NCBI RefSeq assembly: GCF_009707955.1
Contig: NZ_WMDQ01000006.1
Location: 248,001 to 312,000 of the forward strand
Direction of reading: 5' to 3'
DNA from: Flavobacterium sp. LC2016-13
Lineage (GTDB): Bacteria; Bacteroidota; Bacteroidia; Flavobacteriales; Flavobacteriaceae
DNA: 64,000 bases
In this document: positions 38,029-46,224 of the stretch, in pieces
Layout: every line of letters starts with the position of its first letter
How positions within the stretch are numbered: position 1 is the first letter of the stretch
Notes under the pieces: generated by a model
What the model was told of the DNA's origin: nothing
The model's input: only the letters and a program-made list of their open reading frames with translations
Databases searched by the model: none
Translations under genes and position numbers: made by a program

Positions 38029-40005
38029 TTATTCTTGATAATTGAAGGTTCCAGGTCCTCCAAAATTATCATTCCAGCCTACTGTTTGCAATAACCATGG
38101 GTTTTGTGTCAAAACAGCAGTATTAAGCCCACTTATGTAATAGTTTGGATTAAACTTAATATTTACTGGAGCACCTGCAAAATTATCCATAGCTGTAATT
38201 AGATCGGTACGAGTAAAATTAGCGTTATAAAAAGCTGCTAAAGTTGTTAATTGAGTCTGGAAATTAGCAGAATCATAATCAACTATTATGCTTGCACGAG
38301 CAGCTGTTAAAGGATCAGTTGTTGATGATGCTGCCGTGTTTTTATATTGTAAGTAATTTCCGGTTCTTTTTGTTCCGTTGATTGGAGATAATCCTAATTT
38401 GCTAACAGTTCCTCCAACAATACCAGGAAGTGATGCATTATCATAAAGCATCCATCTTTGAACATCCCAAAAACGTTTTCCTTCGTAAGCTAATTCAACT
38501 CTACGCTCATATAAAACTGCTTCTATAGCAGCATATTTACTAGTTAATGTTCCAATTCCATAGTTATTTGCAGAAGGAATTCCTACACGGTTTCTAATTC
38601 TTCCTAAATAAGCTAATGTATTATTAGTTTGTCCTAATGCTGCATAGCATTCTGCAATATTTAGTAACAATTCAGCATAACGGTATTCAAAAATATCTGT
38701 TCCTGAATATTGAAAATTGGTTTCTTTACTTGCAGCAGTATTACTCATTTTTCGAACAAAAGCAGGGCTCGATATAGCAGTATTCGCATCAGAGAAACCT
38801 GCTTTATTAGTAGCATCTACCCAGCGATAAGCCCAAAGAACGGCGTTTGGTGTTTCTTTATTTCCCCATTTAGCACCAGAAAAAGAAAATGTTCTGTAAA
38901 ATCTAGGGTCTCTGTTAAGAAAGAATGTAAAATCGTTATATCCATTCGCTGCAGTAGGTCTTGAACCATCGGCCAACGGAAATAAATCAATCATTTCTTT
39001 AGGGGCGGGAGTACCACCTCCAGATCCACCTAAACTAACCAAACGAATCGCTTTTTCCCAAGAATTGTTTATTGCTGTACCTGTTGTACCAGTCCCACAA
39101 AGTTGAACAGTTATCGCCTCGGGACAAAAAACATTATCTTTTAGGAACATTGCTTCCCAATCCTTAATAGAATTTCCAAATAACCCGTAACCATCTTTTG
39201 TCAATTGAGTTTCAGCAGCTAATCCGGCATCCAAAGCTGCTTGCCAACGCTCGTTAGAACCATCCCAATTTTTGTTGAATAAAGGGCTTGCATATGTTAA
39301 AAGTACACGAGCTTTTTGTGCTAAAGCTGCTCCTTTTGTAAAACGTCCGTAACTTGCATCTATCCATTTTCCAGGCAATAAACTTGCTGCTGTATCTAAA
39401 TCTGCAACTATTTGAGCTACTACTTCAGAAACTTTTGCTCTTGGCAGTTGTATTGTCGGATCATCTGAAGCAGCTGTCTGAACAGTCGTTACGATAGGAA
39501 CTCCTCCATAAGTACGCATTAAATCAAAATACTGCATGGCACGCATATAGTACATTTGCCCTTTTGCCTGATCACGGAATGTTTTATCCAAATTTGCACC
39601 TTTTACATCAATATCTTCTAACAAAATATTACATTCTCTTATTCTGTTATAGGCAGTATTATTAACACCTGAACCAAGTTTAAGTCCATAGTAATTACCA
39701 GCTTCACCTGCGCTTAAAAGTGTTTTATTTGGATTAATAAAATCCTGAGTCCCTCCAAGTTCTTCTGTTAATCTTGAGTTTGTATCAGTAAATAATCCTA
39801 CTACGGTAGATACTGGTGATTTATATGCGTTGTAAAAATCATAGTATTGATTATCTACATACGCTTGTACTCTTTCCTGAGTTTGAAAGAAAGTATCATC
39901 GTAAGAACCATAATTTTTCTTTTCTTCTAAAAAGTCCTGACTACAAGATGTACCCAAAACAACTAGCAGTGTTAAAGATATATATAAATTAAATTTTGTT
40001 TTCAT
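38029..40005 (-). CDS. susD: SusD/RagB family outer-membrane glycan-binding lipoprotein
   Basis: Protein of 658 residues with lipoprotein signal MKTKFNLYISLTLLVVLGTSC. I use this ATG; an alternative lies three codons upstream at 40014. The tetratricopeptide-rich SusD fold is shown by AKGQMYYMRAMQYFDLMRTYG near residue 155, AELLLNIAECYAALGQ, and YERRVELAYEGKRFWDVQRW near residue 500. It sits on the cell surface as the lid of the SusC channel and binds oligosaccharide. Its start is only 18 bases after the SusC stop, so the pair is co-transcribed. It is the only SusD in the window. Confidence 0.96.
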   Translation of the reverse strand: MKTKFNLYISLTLLVVLGTSCSQDFLEEKKNYGSYDDTFFQTQERVQAYVDNQYYDFYNAYKSPVSTVVGLFTDTNSRLTEELGGTQDFINPNKTLLSAGEAGNYYGLKLGSGVNNTAYNRIRECNILLEDIDVKGANLDKTFRDQAKGQMYYMRAMQYFDLMRTYGGVPIVTTVQTAASDDPTIQLPRAKVSEVVAQIVADLDTAASLLPGKWIDASYGRFTKGAALAQKARVLLTYASPLFNKNWDGSNERWQAALDAGLAAETQLTKDGYGLFGNSIKDWEAMFLKDNVFCPEAITVQLCGTGTTGTAINNSWEKAIRLVSLGGSGGGTPAPKEMIDLFPLADGSRPTAANGYNDFTFFLNRDPRFYRTFSFSGAKWGNKETPNAVLWAYRWVDATNKAGFSDANTAISSPAFVRKMSNTAASKETNFQYSGTDIFEYRYAELLLNIAECYAALGQTNNTLAYLGRIRNRVGIPSANNYGIGTLTSKYAAIEAVLYERRVELAYEGKRFWDVQRWMLYDNASLPGIVGGTVSKLGLSPINGTKRTGNYLQYKNTAASSTTDPLTAARASIIVDYDSANFQTQLTTLAAFYNANFTRTDLITAMDNFAGAPVNIKFNPNYYISGLNTAVLTQNPWLLQTVGWNDNFGGPGTFNYQE

Positions 40006-40023
40006 AATTGTCATGAATTTAAA

Positions 40024-43000
40024 TTAGAATGATACGTTAAAATTAAGCGACCATGTTCTAAGTGTAGGATAACCTACAGAAGAATTGTCATACATGTTTC
40101 GGTACTTATCAGGATAAGGATTATAAAGATCCCAAAGATTATTACCTGTTACACCTAATGTTATGCTTGAAATTTTAGTATCTGCAAATACTTTTTTAGG
40201 AATATCATAACCAACACTTAAGTTTCTAACAAAACAACGAAAAGTATTCAGTTGCCAAAAATCTGAAGGACTTGACATATAAGTCCATTGTGCTACGTTA
40301 GGGTATTTTCCGTTTGGATTATCCTCAGCATACATATCATTCCAGAAAGTTTCACGTGCCCACATATTAGAAGCGGATGATGAACCTTGATTTACTAAAT
40401 CTACAAAATTAGCTCCTCCCCATGACGTTGCTATTTGAGTTCTTAAATAAAACCCACTAACTTTGAAGCCCAGGTTAGTATTAAATCCGTATTTTCTGCT
40501 ACTATTCGCTAATTTAACATAATCTAATTCTTTACTGTCTGATATAATTTGACCGTCTGGTCCAGTTGCAGTTCCATCAGGATTAAGTTGTCCTCCAATA
40601 TCCTGGTAAGCTAATGAACCTTTTCTTAAAGCACTAGCAGTAGTAAGATCAAAATATTTTGGAGTTCCGCCAACTGCATTTGCATGTTCAGTTAAATAAG
40701 CCCAATAGTTAGCGATATCTGCATCGGTACGTAAAATACCATCTCCTGTAGATGTTCCCTTCCATACTGCAAATCCCCAAACAGGATTAAATCCTTCTGA
40801 TCTGCCTTCTCTTCTCACATTATTAGCTTCGGGCAAGTTTCCTTGGTTTGGATATTTTACTACTTCATTATTAGCATAGCTAAAATTGATACCAATATCA
40901 TAACTAACAGCTCCTTTTATTTTATCACTCCAGTTAATACTAATCTCAGATCCCCATGTATTAGCAGCACCATAATTTTGCTCTGCATATCCTCCTCCTA
41001 CTGAAAATGGCACACCGGTAGCACTTGCCATATCTGTTAACATGTTTGTCGTTTTGTCATAATAGAAATCATAAGTAATATTCAATCTGTTTTTCAAAAC
41101 ATTCAAATCTATACCAACATTGTTTTTTACTGTAGTATCCCATGTTGCATCTCTGTTCGGATTTACTCTAGGAGTCAAACCTGCTGCATTATTCCCTCCG
41201 TTAGGTCCAAATTGAAAACCTTTGTCAACAATAACATCATAATATTGAACCCATTTCCAGGCCTGAAGATTATCTTTTCCTGTTTTACCAATTGAATAAC
41301 GAACCTTTAAGAAATCAACCCATGGCACATTTTTTTCAAACCAATCTTCTTTAGACACTACCCAACCCAATTGAAGTGATGGAAAATATCCCCAATAGTG
41401 TTCCGGAGCAAATTTTGTCGAAGCATCACTACGGAAAAGAAATTGTGCCAAATACTTTTGCTTATAATTATAGTTGATACGCCCAAAATATGAAAGAGTT
41501 CCGCCTTCGACTTTAGTTGCCTGGCTATTAGATTGGATTAATGTCCCGGCTGTTGCAAAATTTCCTAAATAATCTTTTCCGGTATTTTCATACGCTAAAC
41601 GTGTAAATGTATTGTAAATCTCAGATGCTTCTCCTCCAACCATCGCACCAATCTGATGATCTCCAAAAGTTCTGTCGTAGTTAATTAAAAAGTCACCCTG
41701 AGTATTCTTACTATCGCTATTATTATAATAAACTCTTGAATTTCTAACATTTGTTTCTATAATATAATCTCCATTTGGATTAGTAACATTATTGTATACA
41801 GTAGGATCAGCTGCACTTGCAAGGTGATTACCCAATGTTTCGTAATTTCTAATTCTTGCCAAATCATATGGCAATTGAATTTGTTCCGTATAACTAGAAC
41901 TTTGAGTTCTGGAAAAAGTTCCTTTAAATGACAATCCTTTCACAGCTGCTATTTTATAATTTAAAGAAGCATTAATAGTAGACGAATTATCATCACTTAT
42001 CTGATGCGAACCATTATTTAAGTTAGCAAAATAGTTCCATCCTGCAATATTTGCATTTGCATTTGCACTTCCTAAATTTTTATTCGAATTAGGAAATGGT
42101 GACATGTAATATTGTTTACCATCAACAACTGTCTCCCAAGGAACAAACTTTGGCATATGCACCAAATACGCATAATCAGCCTGTTCTCCTCCTCCGGCAG
42201 AACCGTAACTACCGTCATTGATATTTGCAGATGCTTTAGTAAAAGACTTATCAATTGTTCCTGCAGTTCCGGATACAGAAGCAGAAAAATCTAAACCTTT
42301 TGCTATTTTTGCGTTAATTCCTAAACGATAATTCCATTTATCGTATTTTTGATATCCTAGGTTAGCATCTTGTGTAAAATAAGTTGCTCCTGCAAAATAA
42401 GTAATATCATCACTACCTCCGCTTACATTGAAAGTGTGTTTTTGCTGAATAGCAGGTTTCCACGCCTCTTTTAACCAATCATAATTCAGACCTTTCATCT
42501 CCTCTAATTCCGCTGGAGAATACAATTTTACCGGATCAGTAACAACGCCAGGAGCTGTTTGCGAAGTAAAATATCTATTGCTAAAAACACCAAACTCGTT
42601 AGCATTCATAGTTTTAGTATGGCTTACAGCATCATTAACCGCAAACTGACTGTTATAAGTAAATTTTGCCTTACCTACTTTTCCTCTTTTGGTTTTTACA
42701 ACTATTGCGCCTTGTGAAGCACGAGAACCATAAATTGCAGCAGATCCATCTTTTAAAATAGTAATACTTTCGATTTCAGAAGGATCTAATCTGTTGAATT
42801 GCTCTAATGTAGGTTTACCATTCGTAGGATCAACCTGAATCATGTCATCAATAATTACCAAAGGAATAGATGAATCACCATCTTTTGAAAAACCAACAGA
42901 TTGACGGATTTGGATAGCGGCAGCATCTCCTGGGCGCCCAGAACCTCCAGTCACAGCAAGACCAGGAACTAATCCTTTTAAAGCGTCAGATAAGTTAGTT

Positions 43001-43422
43001 ACAGGCAAATCCATTAAATCATCTGGTTTAATAGTCGCAATAGCACCAGTAAGTTCTTTTTTCCTTTGAGTACCATAACCCACAACAACGATATTGTCTA
43101 GTTGATTTGAATCTTCAGACATTTTTGCATTAACAATTGTACGGCCATCTAAAGGCAGTTCTACTTTTCTCATTCCAATGAAAGAAAAAACCAAAGTTCC
43201 TCCGGTTTTAACTTTAATTGAATACTTTCCACTATAATCTGTGGTCACAGTATTCTTAGTCGATTTTTCAGTTACGTTTACACCAGGTATTAAACCTCCT
43301 AAGTTATCTGTGACAGTTCCTGTAACAGTTACAATAGTATGTGTTGTGGTTTGAGCATAACTCACAATACTCATTAGTGCAAACAAAAGAAAACTACATC
43401 TTTTAATAAGTGCTTGTTTCAT
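40024..43422 (-). CDS. susC: SusC/RagA family TonB-dependent transporter
   Basis: Outer-membrane transporter of 1132 residues; signal peptide MKQALIKRCSFLLFALMSIVSYAQ. A carboxypeptidase-regulatory-like domain covers about 30-110 (VTGTVTDNLGGLIPGVNV). The family TonB-box/plug signature VVVGYGTQRKKELTGAIA begins near residue 112, followed by the plug (to about 240, ESITILKDGSAAIYGSRASQGAI) and a 22-strand barrel ending in Phe (LRTWSLNFNVSF). It imports oligosaccharides in partnership with SusD using TonB energy. It has its own promoter at 43541-43567, a tandem GGATAG element and a 120-base AT-rich leader. No STN domain is present, so it is not of the anti-sigma-coupled type. Confidence 0.97.
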   Translation of the reverse strand: MKQALIKRCSFLLFALMSIVSYAQTTTHTIVTVTGTVTDNLGGLIPGVNVTEKSTKNTVTTDYSGKYSIKVKTGGTLVFSFIGMRKVELPLDGRTIVNAKMSEDSNQLDNIVVVGYGTQRKKELTGAIATIKPDDLMDLPVTNLSDALKGLVPGLAVTGGSGRPGDAAAIQIRQSVGFSKDGDSSIPLVIIDDMIQVDPTNGKPTLEQFNRLDPSEIESITILKDGSAAIYGSRASQGAIVVKTKRGKVGKAKFTYNSQFAVNDAVSHTKTMNANEFGVFSNRYFTSQTAPGVVTDPVKLYSPAELEEMKGLNYDWLKEAWKPAIQQKHTFNVSGGSDDITYFAGATYFTQDANLGYQKYDKWNYRLGINAKIAKGLDFSASVSGTAGTIDKSFTKASANINDGSYGSAGGGEQADYAYLVHMPKFVPWETVVDGKQYYMSPFPNSNKNLGSANANANIAGWNYFANLNNGSHQISDDNSSTINASLNYKIAAVKGLSFKGTFSRTQSSSYTEQIQLPYDLARIRNYETLGNHLASAADPTVYNNVTNPNGDYIIETNVRNSRVYYNNSDSKNTQGDFLINYDRTFGDHQIGAMVGGEASEIYNTFTRLAYENTGKDYLGNFATAGTLIQSNSQATKVEGGTLSYFGRINYNYKQKYLAQFLFRSDASTKFAPEHYWGYFPSLQLGWVVSKEDWFEKNVPWVDFLKVRYSIGKTGKDNLQAWKWVQYYDVIVDKGFQFGPNGGNNAAGLTPRVNPNRDATWDTTVKNNVGIDLNVLKNRLNITYDFYYDKTTNMLTDMASATGVPFSVGGGYAEQNYGAANTWGSEISINWSDKIKGAVSYDIGINFSYANNEVVKYPNQGNLPEANNVRREGRSEGFNPVWGFAVWKGTSTGDGILRTDADIANYWAYLTEHANAVGGTPKYFDLTTASALRKGSLAYQDIGGQLNPDGTATGPDGQIISDSKELDYVKLANSSRKYGFNTNLGFKVSGFYLRTQIATSWGGANFVDLVNQGSSSASNMWARETFWNDMYAEDNPNGKYPNVAQWTYMSSPSDFWQLNTFRCFVRNLSVGYDIPKKVFADTKISSITLGVTGNNLWDLYNPYPDKYRNMYDNSSVGYPTLRTWSLNFNVSF

Positions 43423-43540
43423 AAATGTTTTGTTTTTGGTTAGGTTATTAGTTTAGTTAGATTTGAAATAAAAAAATATAATTTTCTTAAAATCGTTTTA
43501 ACAATATTAAATGTTAAAAATACATTTATTATCTGTGATC

Positions 43541-43567
43541 CAAAAATATAACGATTGCGTATTACAA
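43541..43567 (-). promoter_or_regulatory. susC promoter (TTG-N16-TATTTTTG)
   Basis: On the minus strand a TATTTTTG (43548-43541) matches the Bacteroidota -7 box TAnnTTTG. A TTG (43567-43565) lies 16 bases upstream, at the short edge of the usual -33 spacing. The -33 triplet directly abuts the second GGATAG hexamer, so an activator bound there would touch RNA polymerase. The predicted leader is about 110-120 bases. Confidence 0.65.
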
Positions 43568-43583
43568 CTATCCTGCTCTATCC
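43568..43583 (-). promoter_or_regulatory. tandem GGATAG-N4-GGATAG element (copy 1)
   Basis: On the minus strand it reads GGATAGAGCAGGATAG, two hexamers with a ten-base period. The same arrangement lies before the sialidase-like gene at 11994-12009, where the inner bases read TACA. Shared sequence and spacing in two promoter-bearing spacers make it a candidate activator site. Confidence 0.65.
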
Positions 43584-43676
43584 TGTATTAATGGTATTAT
43601 CTGAAAAATTACGACTTAAAAAAACAATATTAATAAAAATAAGAAAGAAAAAATGAACGTTAAGTAAAAAACAAGG

Positions 43677-43712
43677 AAAAGGTTTGAACATTATTAAATA
43701 TCCAAACCCTTT
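43677..43712. terminator. bidirectional-looking hairpin between GH127 and susC
   Basis: AAAAGGTTTG near 43677-43686 pairs with CAAACCCTTTT (about 43702-43712) with one bulge, and T-rich tracts follow on both strands. It lies about 270 bases after the GH127 stop and upstream of the susC promoter, so it may stop the upstream transcript. The rest of the 43423-43982 spacer is very AT-rich with no gene visible. Confidence 0.5.
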
Positions 43713-43982
43713 TTATTTGAAAAACAGTAAAATATGCAGTAAAATAAAAAATATGTTAATTTATTCGCAAAACAAAATTTTACTTATTACTGAAATTGAA
43801 GCGCTTAAAGATTTATTTTTGAAAATTTTACTCATTTTTAAATAAAAAAACAATACTTATCTGAATAAAAAACTTACAGAAATTCAAAAACTCAAGTTTA
43901 ACAAAATATGTTAATTTTATCTAAAAATTGAAAGAAAAAATAACTTTTAAAAGTAAAATCTTACGAATGGTTTTTGAAGAGA

Positions 43983-46004
43983 TTAATGAGACATCCAAAC
44001 TGTCATTTCTCCTTTGCCTTTATTGCCCCAAGCGAAGTATGGAATTAAATTAAAACTATATTCTTTAGCTGTTTTACTAGAGATTGGCTGATAAAGTTTT
44101 TTATCCCAAGAATAATCCTGAGCAATTTTTGAAGTTGCATTTATAGTCAACAACTTTCTGCTATCCAGCTCAATAAAACTTGTAGTAAATTGAGAATTTG
44201 CATTTAAAACAACATCATTAATACTTATATTAGCAGGAAGCTGATCTGACTCTAAACAATAAACAACCGGTCCTCTTTTTACCGCGATTTGATTCTTAAT
44301 TTCTTCTACTAACGGATTTGCCTGCATTAATTCGACCGGCATTGGGATATTCAATTCAATAATATCTCCTTTTTTCCATTTTTGATTGATTTTGAAGTAA
44401 GTTCCGGAAACAACCTCATCATTAATTTTATTATTATTTAATGAAATAATCGCTCCCTGACTCCATCCCGGAATTCTTAAGAAAAAAGCCTGAGCCTCTT
44501 TTGGCGCTTTTATAATTTTCAACACAATTTTTCCATCCCACGGATAATTCGTTTGTTGTTCTATTTCTATTTTCTGACCATCTGGCATTGTTGTTTTCAG
44601 TGTATTGCTTCCGTATAAATTGACATACAAACCTTCTTTAGAAAAGCTGTAAGCATAATTACCAACTTCGGCAACAGTTCGTGTAACGTTTGGTGCGCAA
44701 CAATTTGATAATGCAATATAGCTTTCGCGTTCTTTGCTCCATCGTTGTTTAAAAGGTAAATCCTTAGAAACATTCAACGGATTATTATAACAGAATCTTG
44801 TTCCTTCTAAACTAATTCCTGACAAAACACTATTGTATAAAGCCAATTCTACAATATCTGCATATTTTGCATCGGCTGTAATTTGCAGCATTCTCCAATT
44901 CCACAACACATTACCAATATTGGCGCAGGTTTCTGTATGAGCTGTTGCATTTGGCAATTGAAATGGTCTTCCGTAAGCCTGATGAATTTTCTGAACATCG
45001 GTAGGATTATATGAAGTTCCGTCTGGAGAAACACCGTCGTACAATGCACCGCACGCTCCGGTAATGTACATTTTTCGGTACGTTACATCATCCCAAATAG
45101 ATTCTAAATTCTCTAATAATTTCTTTTCTCCGGTTTCTGCATACAAATCGGCAACACCGGCATAAAGATAATTTGCTCTTACGGCATGACCCATTGCAGT
45201 AGTTTGTTGTCTAAACGGAATTCTGTCCTGATTATCATCGGTTCCATCATTTGTGGTTCCTCTAATATCGATTAGATTATTGGCTAATTCTAAGTATTTT
45301 GGATCTTTTACGGTTCGGTACATTTCGACGATTCCCATATAATGCGAAGGACAAATGGCATTTCTGGCTAATTCCGGTGAAGCTTTTTTATAAAAATCAT
45401 ACAAATAATCAGCAACTCCTTTTGCAATATTCAAGAAATTTGTTTTTCCCGTGGCACGATAATGTACACATGCAGCTGTCATCAAATGCCCCATGTTGTA
45501 TTTTTCAAAACCCAATTGTTTTTTAACTTCTTCGGGACCCAAAGTTCCCCAGCGTTCGTCTATTAAAACCGGAGTATGAATATAACCGTCTTTGCGTTGT
45601 ACTTTTGCAAAAAGCGCAATAGCTTCGTCCATTTCGGCATCTAATTTCTTGTCTTTTGTTACCGCATAAGTCGCTGCCATTCCTTCAAAAATTTTATAAA
45701 AATCACCATCGTGAAATGAAGGTCCTTTAAAAACTCCTTTTGTTAAACCCGCAGCAATTTCAAAATTTTGATAAGCATGAGAAATTGAATCGTTATGATA
45801 CAAGTTCCACATATAAGGCAATGTGCTTTTGGTTTCTACATCAAACTGTTCTTTCCAGAAACCATCTGTCCATTTTACATCTTCCAGACCAACACTTTGT
45901 AATTTTGAATATGGACTTTGGGCATTCGCTACCAAACCTTTATTCTGCGCCATAAAAGCTGTTGAAAAAAGTATAGTTGATAGTAATATGACTTGCTTTT
46001 TCAT
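43983..46004 (-). CDS. GH127 beta-L-arabinofuranosidase-type enzyme (possible aceric acid hydrolase)
   Basis: Secreted GH127 enzyme of 673 residues; signal peptide MKKQVILLSTILFSTAFMAQ. It has the (alpha/alpha)6 barrel (about 40-430) and C-terminal beta-sandwiches. The family cysteines are in place: TETCANIGNVLWNWRM holds the catalytic Glu and first Cys, and ALSNCCAPNVTRTVAEVGNY holds the Cys pair including the nucleophile. Known GH127 enzymes are beta-L-arabinofuranosidases; in RG-II systems a GH127 releases aceric acid. With the other RG-II families here, the second role is a fair guess. It is the gene just upstream of susC but appears to be on a separate transcript. Confidence 0.93.
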   Translation of the reverse strand: MKKQVILLSTILFSTAFMAQNKGLVANAQSPYSKLQSVGLEDVKWTDGFWKEQFDVETKSTLPYMWNLYHNDSISHAYQNFEIAAGLTKGVFKGPSFHDGDFYKIFEGMAATYAVTKDKKLDAEMDEAIALFAKVQRKDGYIHTPVLIDERWGTLGPEEVKKQLGFEKYNMGHLMTAACVHYRATGKTNFLNIAKGVADYLYDFYKKASPELARNAICPSHYMGIVEMYRTVKDPKYLELANNLIDIRGTTNDGTDDNQDRIPFRQQTTAMGHAVRANYLYAGVADLYAETGEKKLLENLESIWDDVTYRKMYITGACGALYDGVSPDGTSYNPTDVQKIHQAYGRPFQLPNATAHTETCANIGNVLWNWRMLQITADAKYADIVELALYNSVLSGISLEGTRFCYNNPLNVSKDLPFKQRWSKERESYIALSNCCAPNVTRTVAEVGNYAYSFSKEGLYVNLYGSNTLKTTMPDGQKIEIEQQTNYPWDGKIVLKIIKAPKEAQAFFLRIPGWSQGAIISLNNNKINDEVVSGTYFKINQKWKKGDIIELNIPMPVELMQANPLVEEIKNQIAVKRGPVVYCLESDQLPANISINDVVLNANSQFTTSFIELDSRKLLTINATSKIAQDYSWDKKLYQPISSKTAKEYSFNLIPYFAWGNKGKGEMTVWMSH

Positions 46005-46116
46005 TTTGATTTGTTCTTGATATTGTGAATATTGTGACGCGGATGAAACGGATTGCTAAAGCAAAACGCAGATTTATACGGGATTTTTTTATTTGCTTAA
46101 GCTATGTGTTGCAATT

Positions 46117-46217
46117 TTTCACGCAGATTTTGCAGATTTGAGCAGATCAGCGCAGATTTTAATTTAATAAGAAAGTAAATAAAAAAATCTGCCCAAATCT
46201 GCAAAATCTGCGTGAAA
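46117..46217. repeat. 31-bp inverted repeat (CACGCAGATTTTGC family)
   Basis: Arms 46117-46147 and 46187-46217 pair over 31 bases with one or two mismatches, the longest arms of this family here. The 46005-46116 part of the spacer carries a partial ACGCGGATGA-type element (about 46036-46084) and no promoter I can support. Confidence 0.85.
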
Positions 46218-46224
46218 CTATTTT

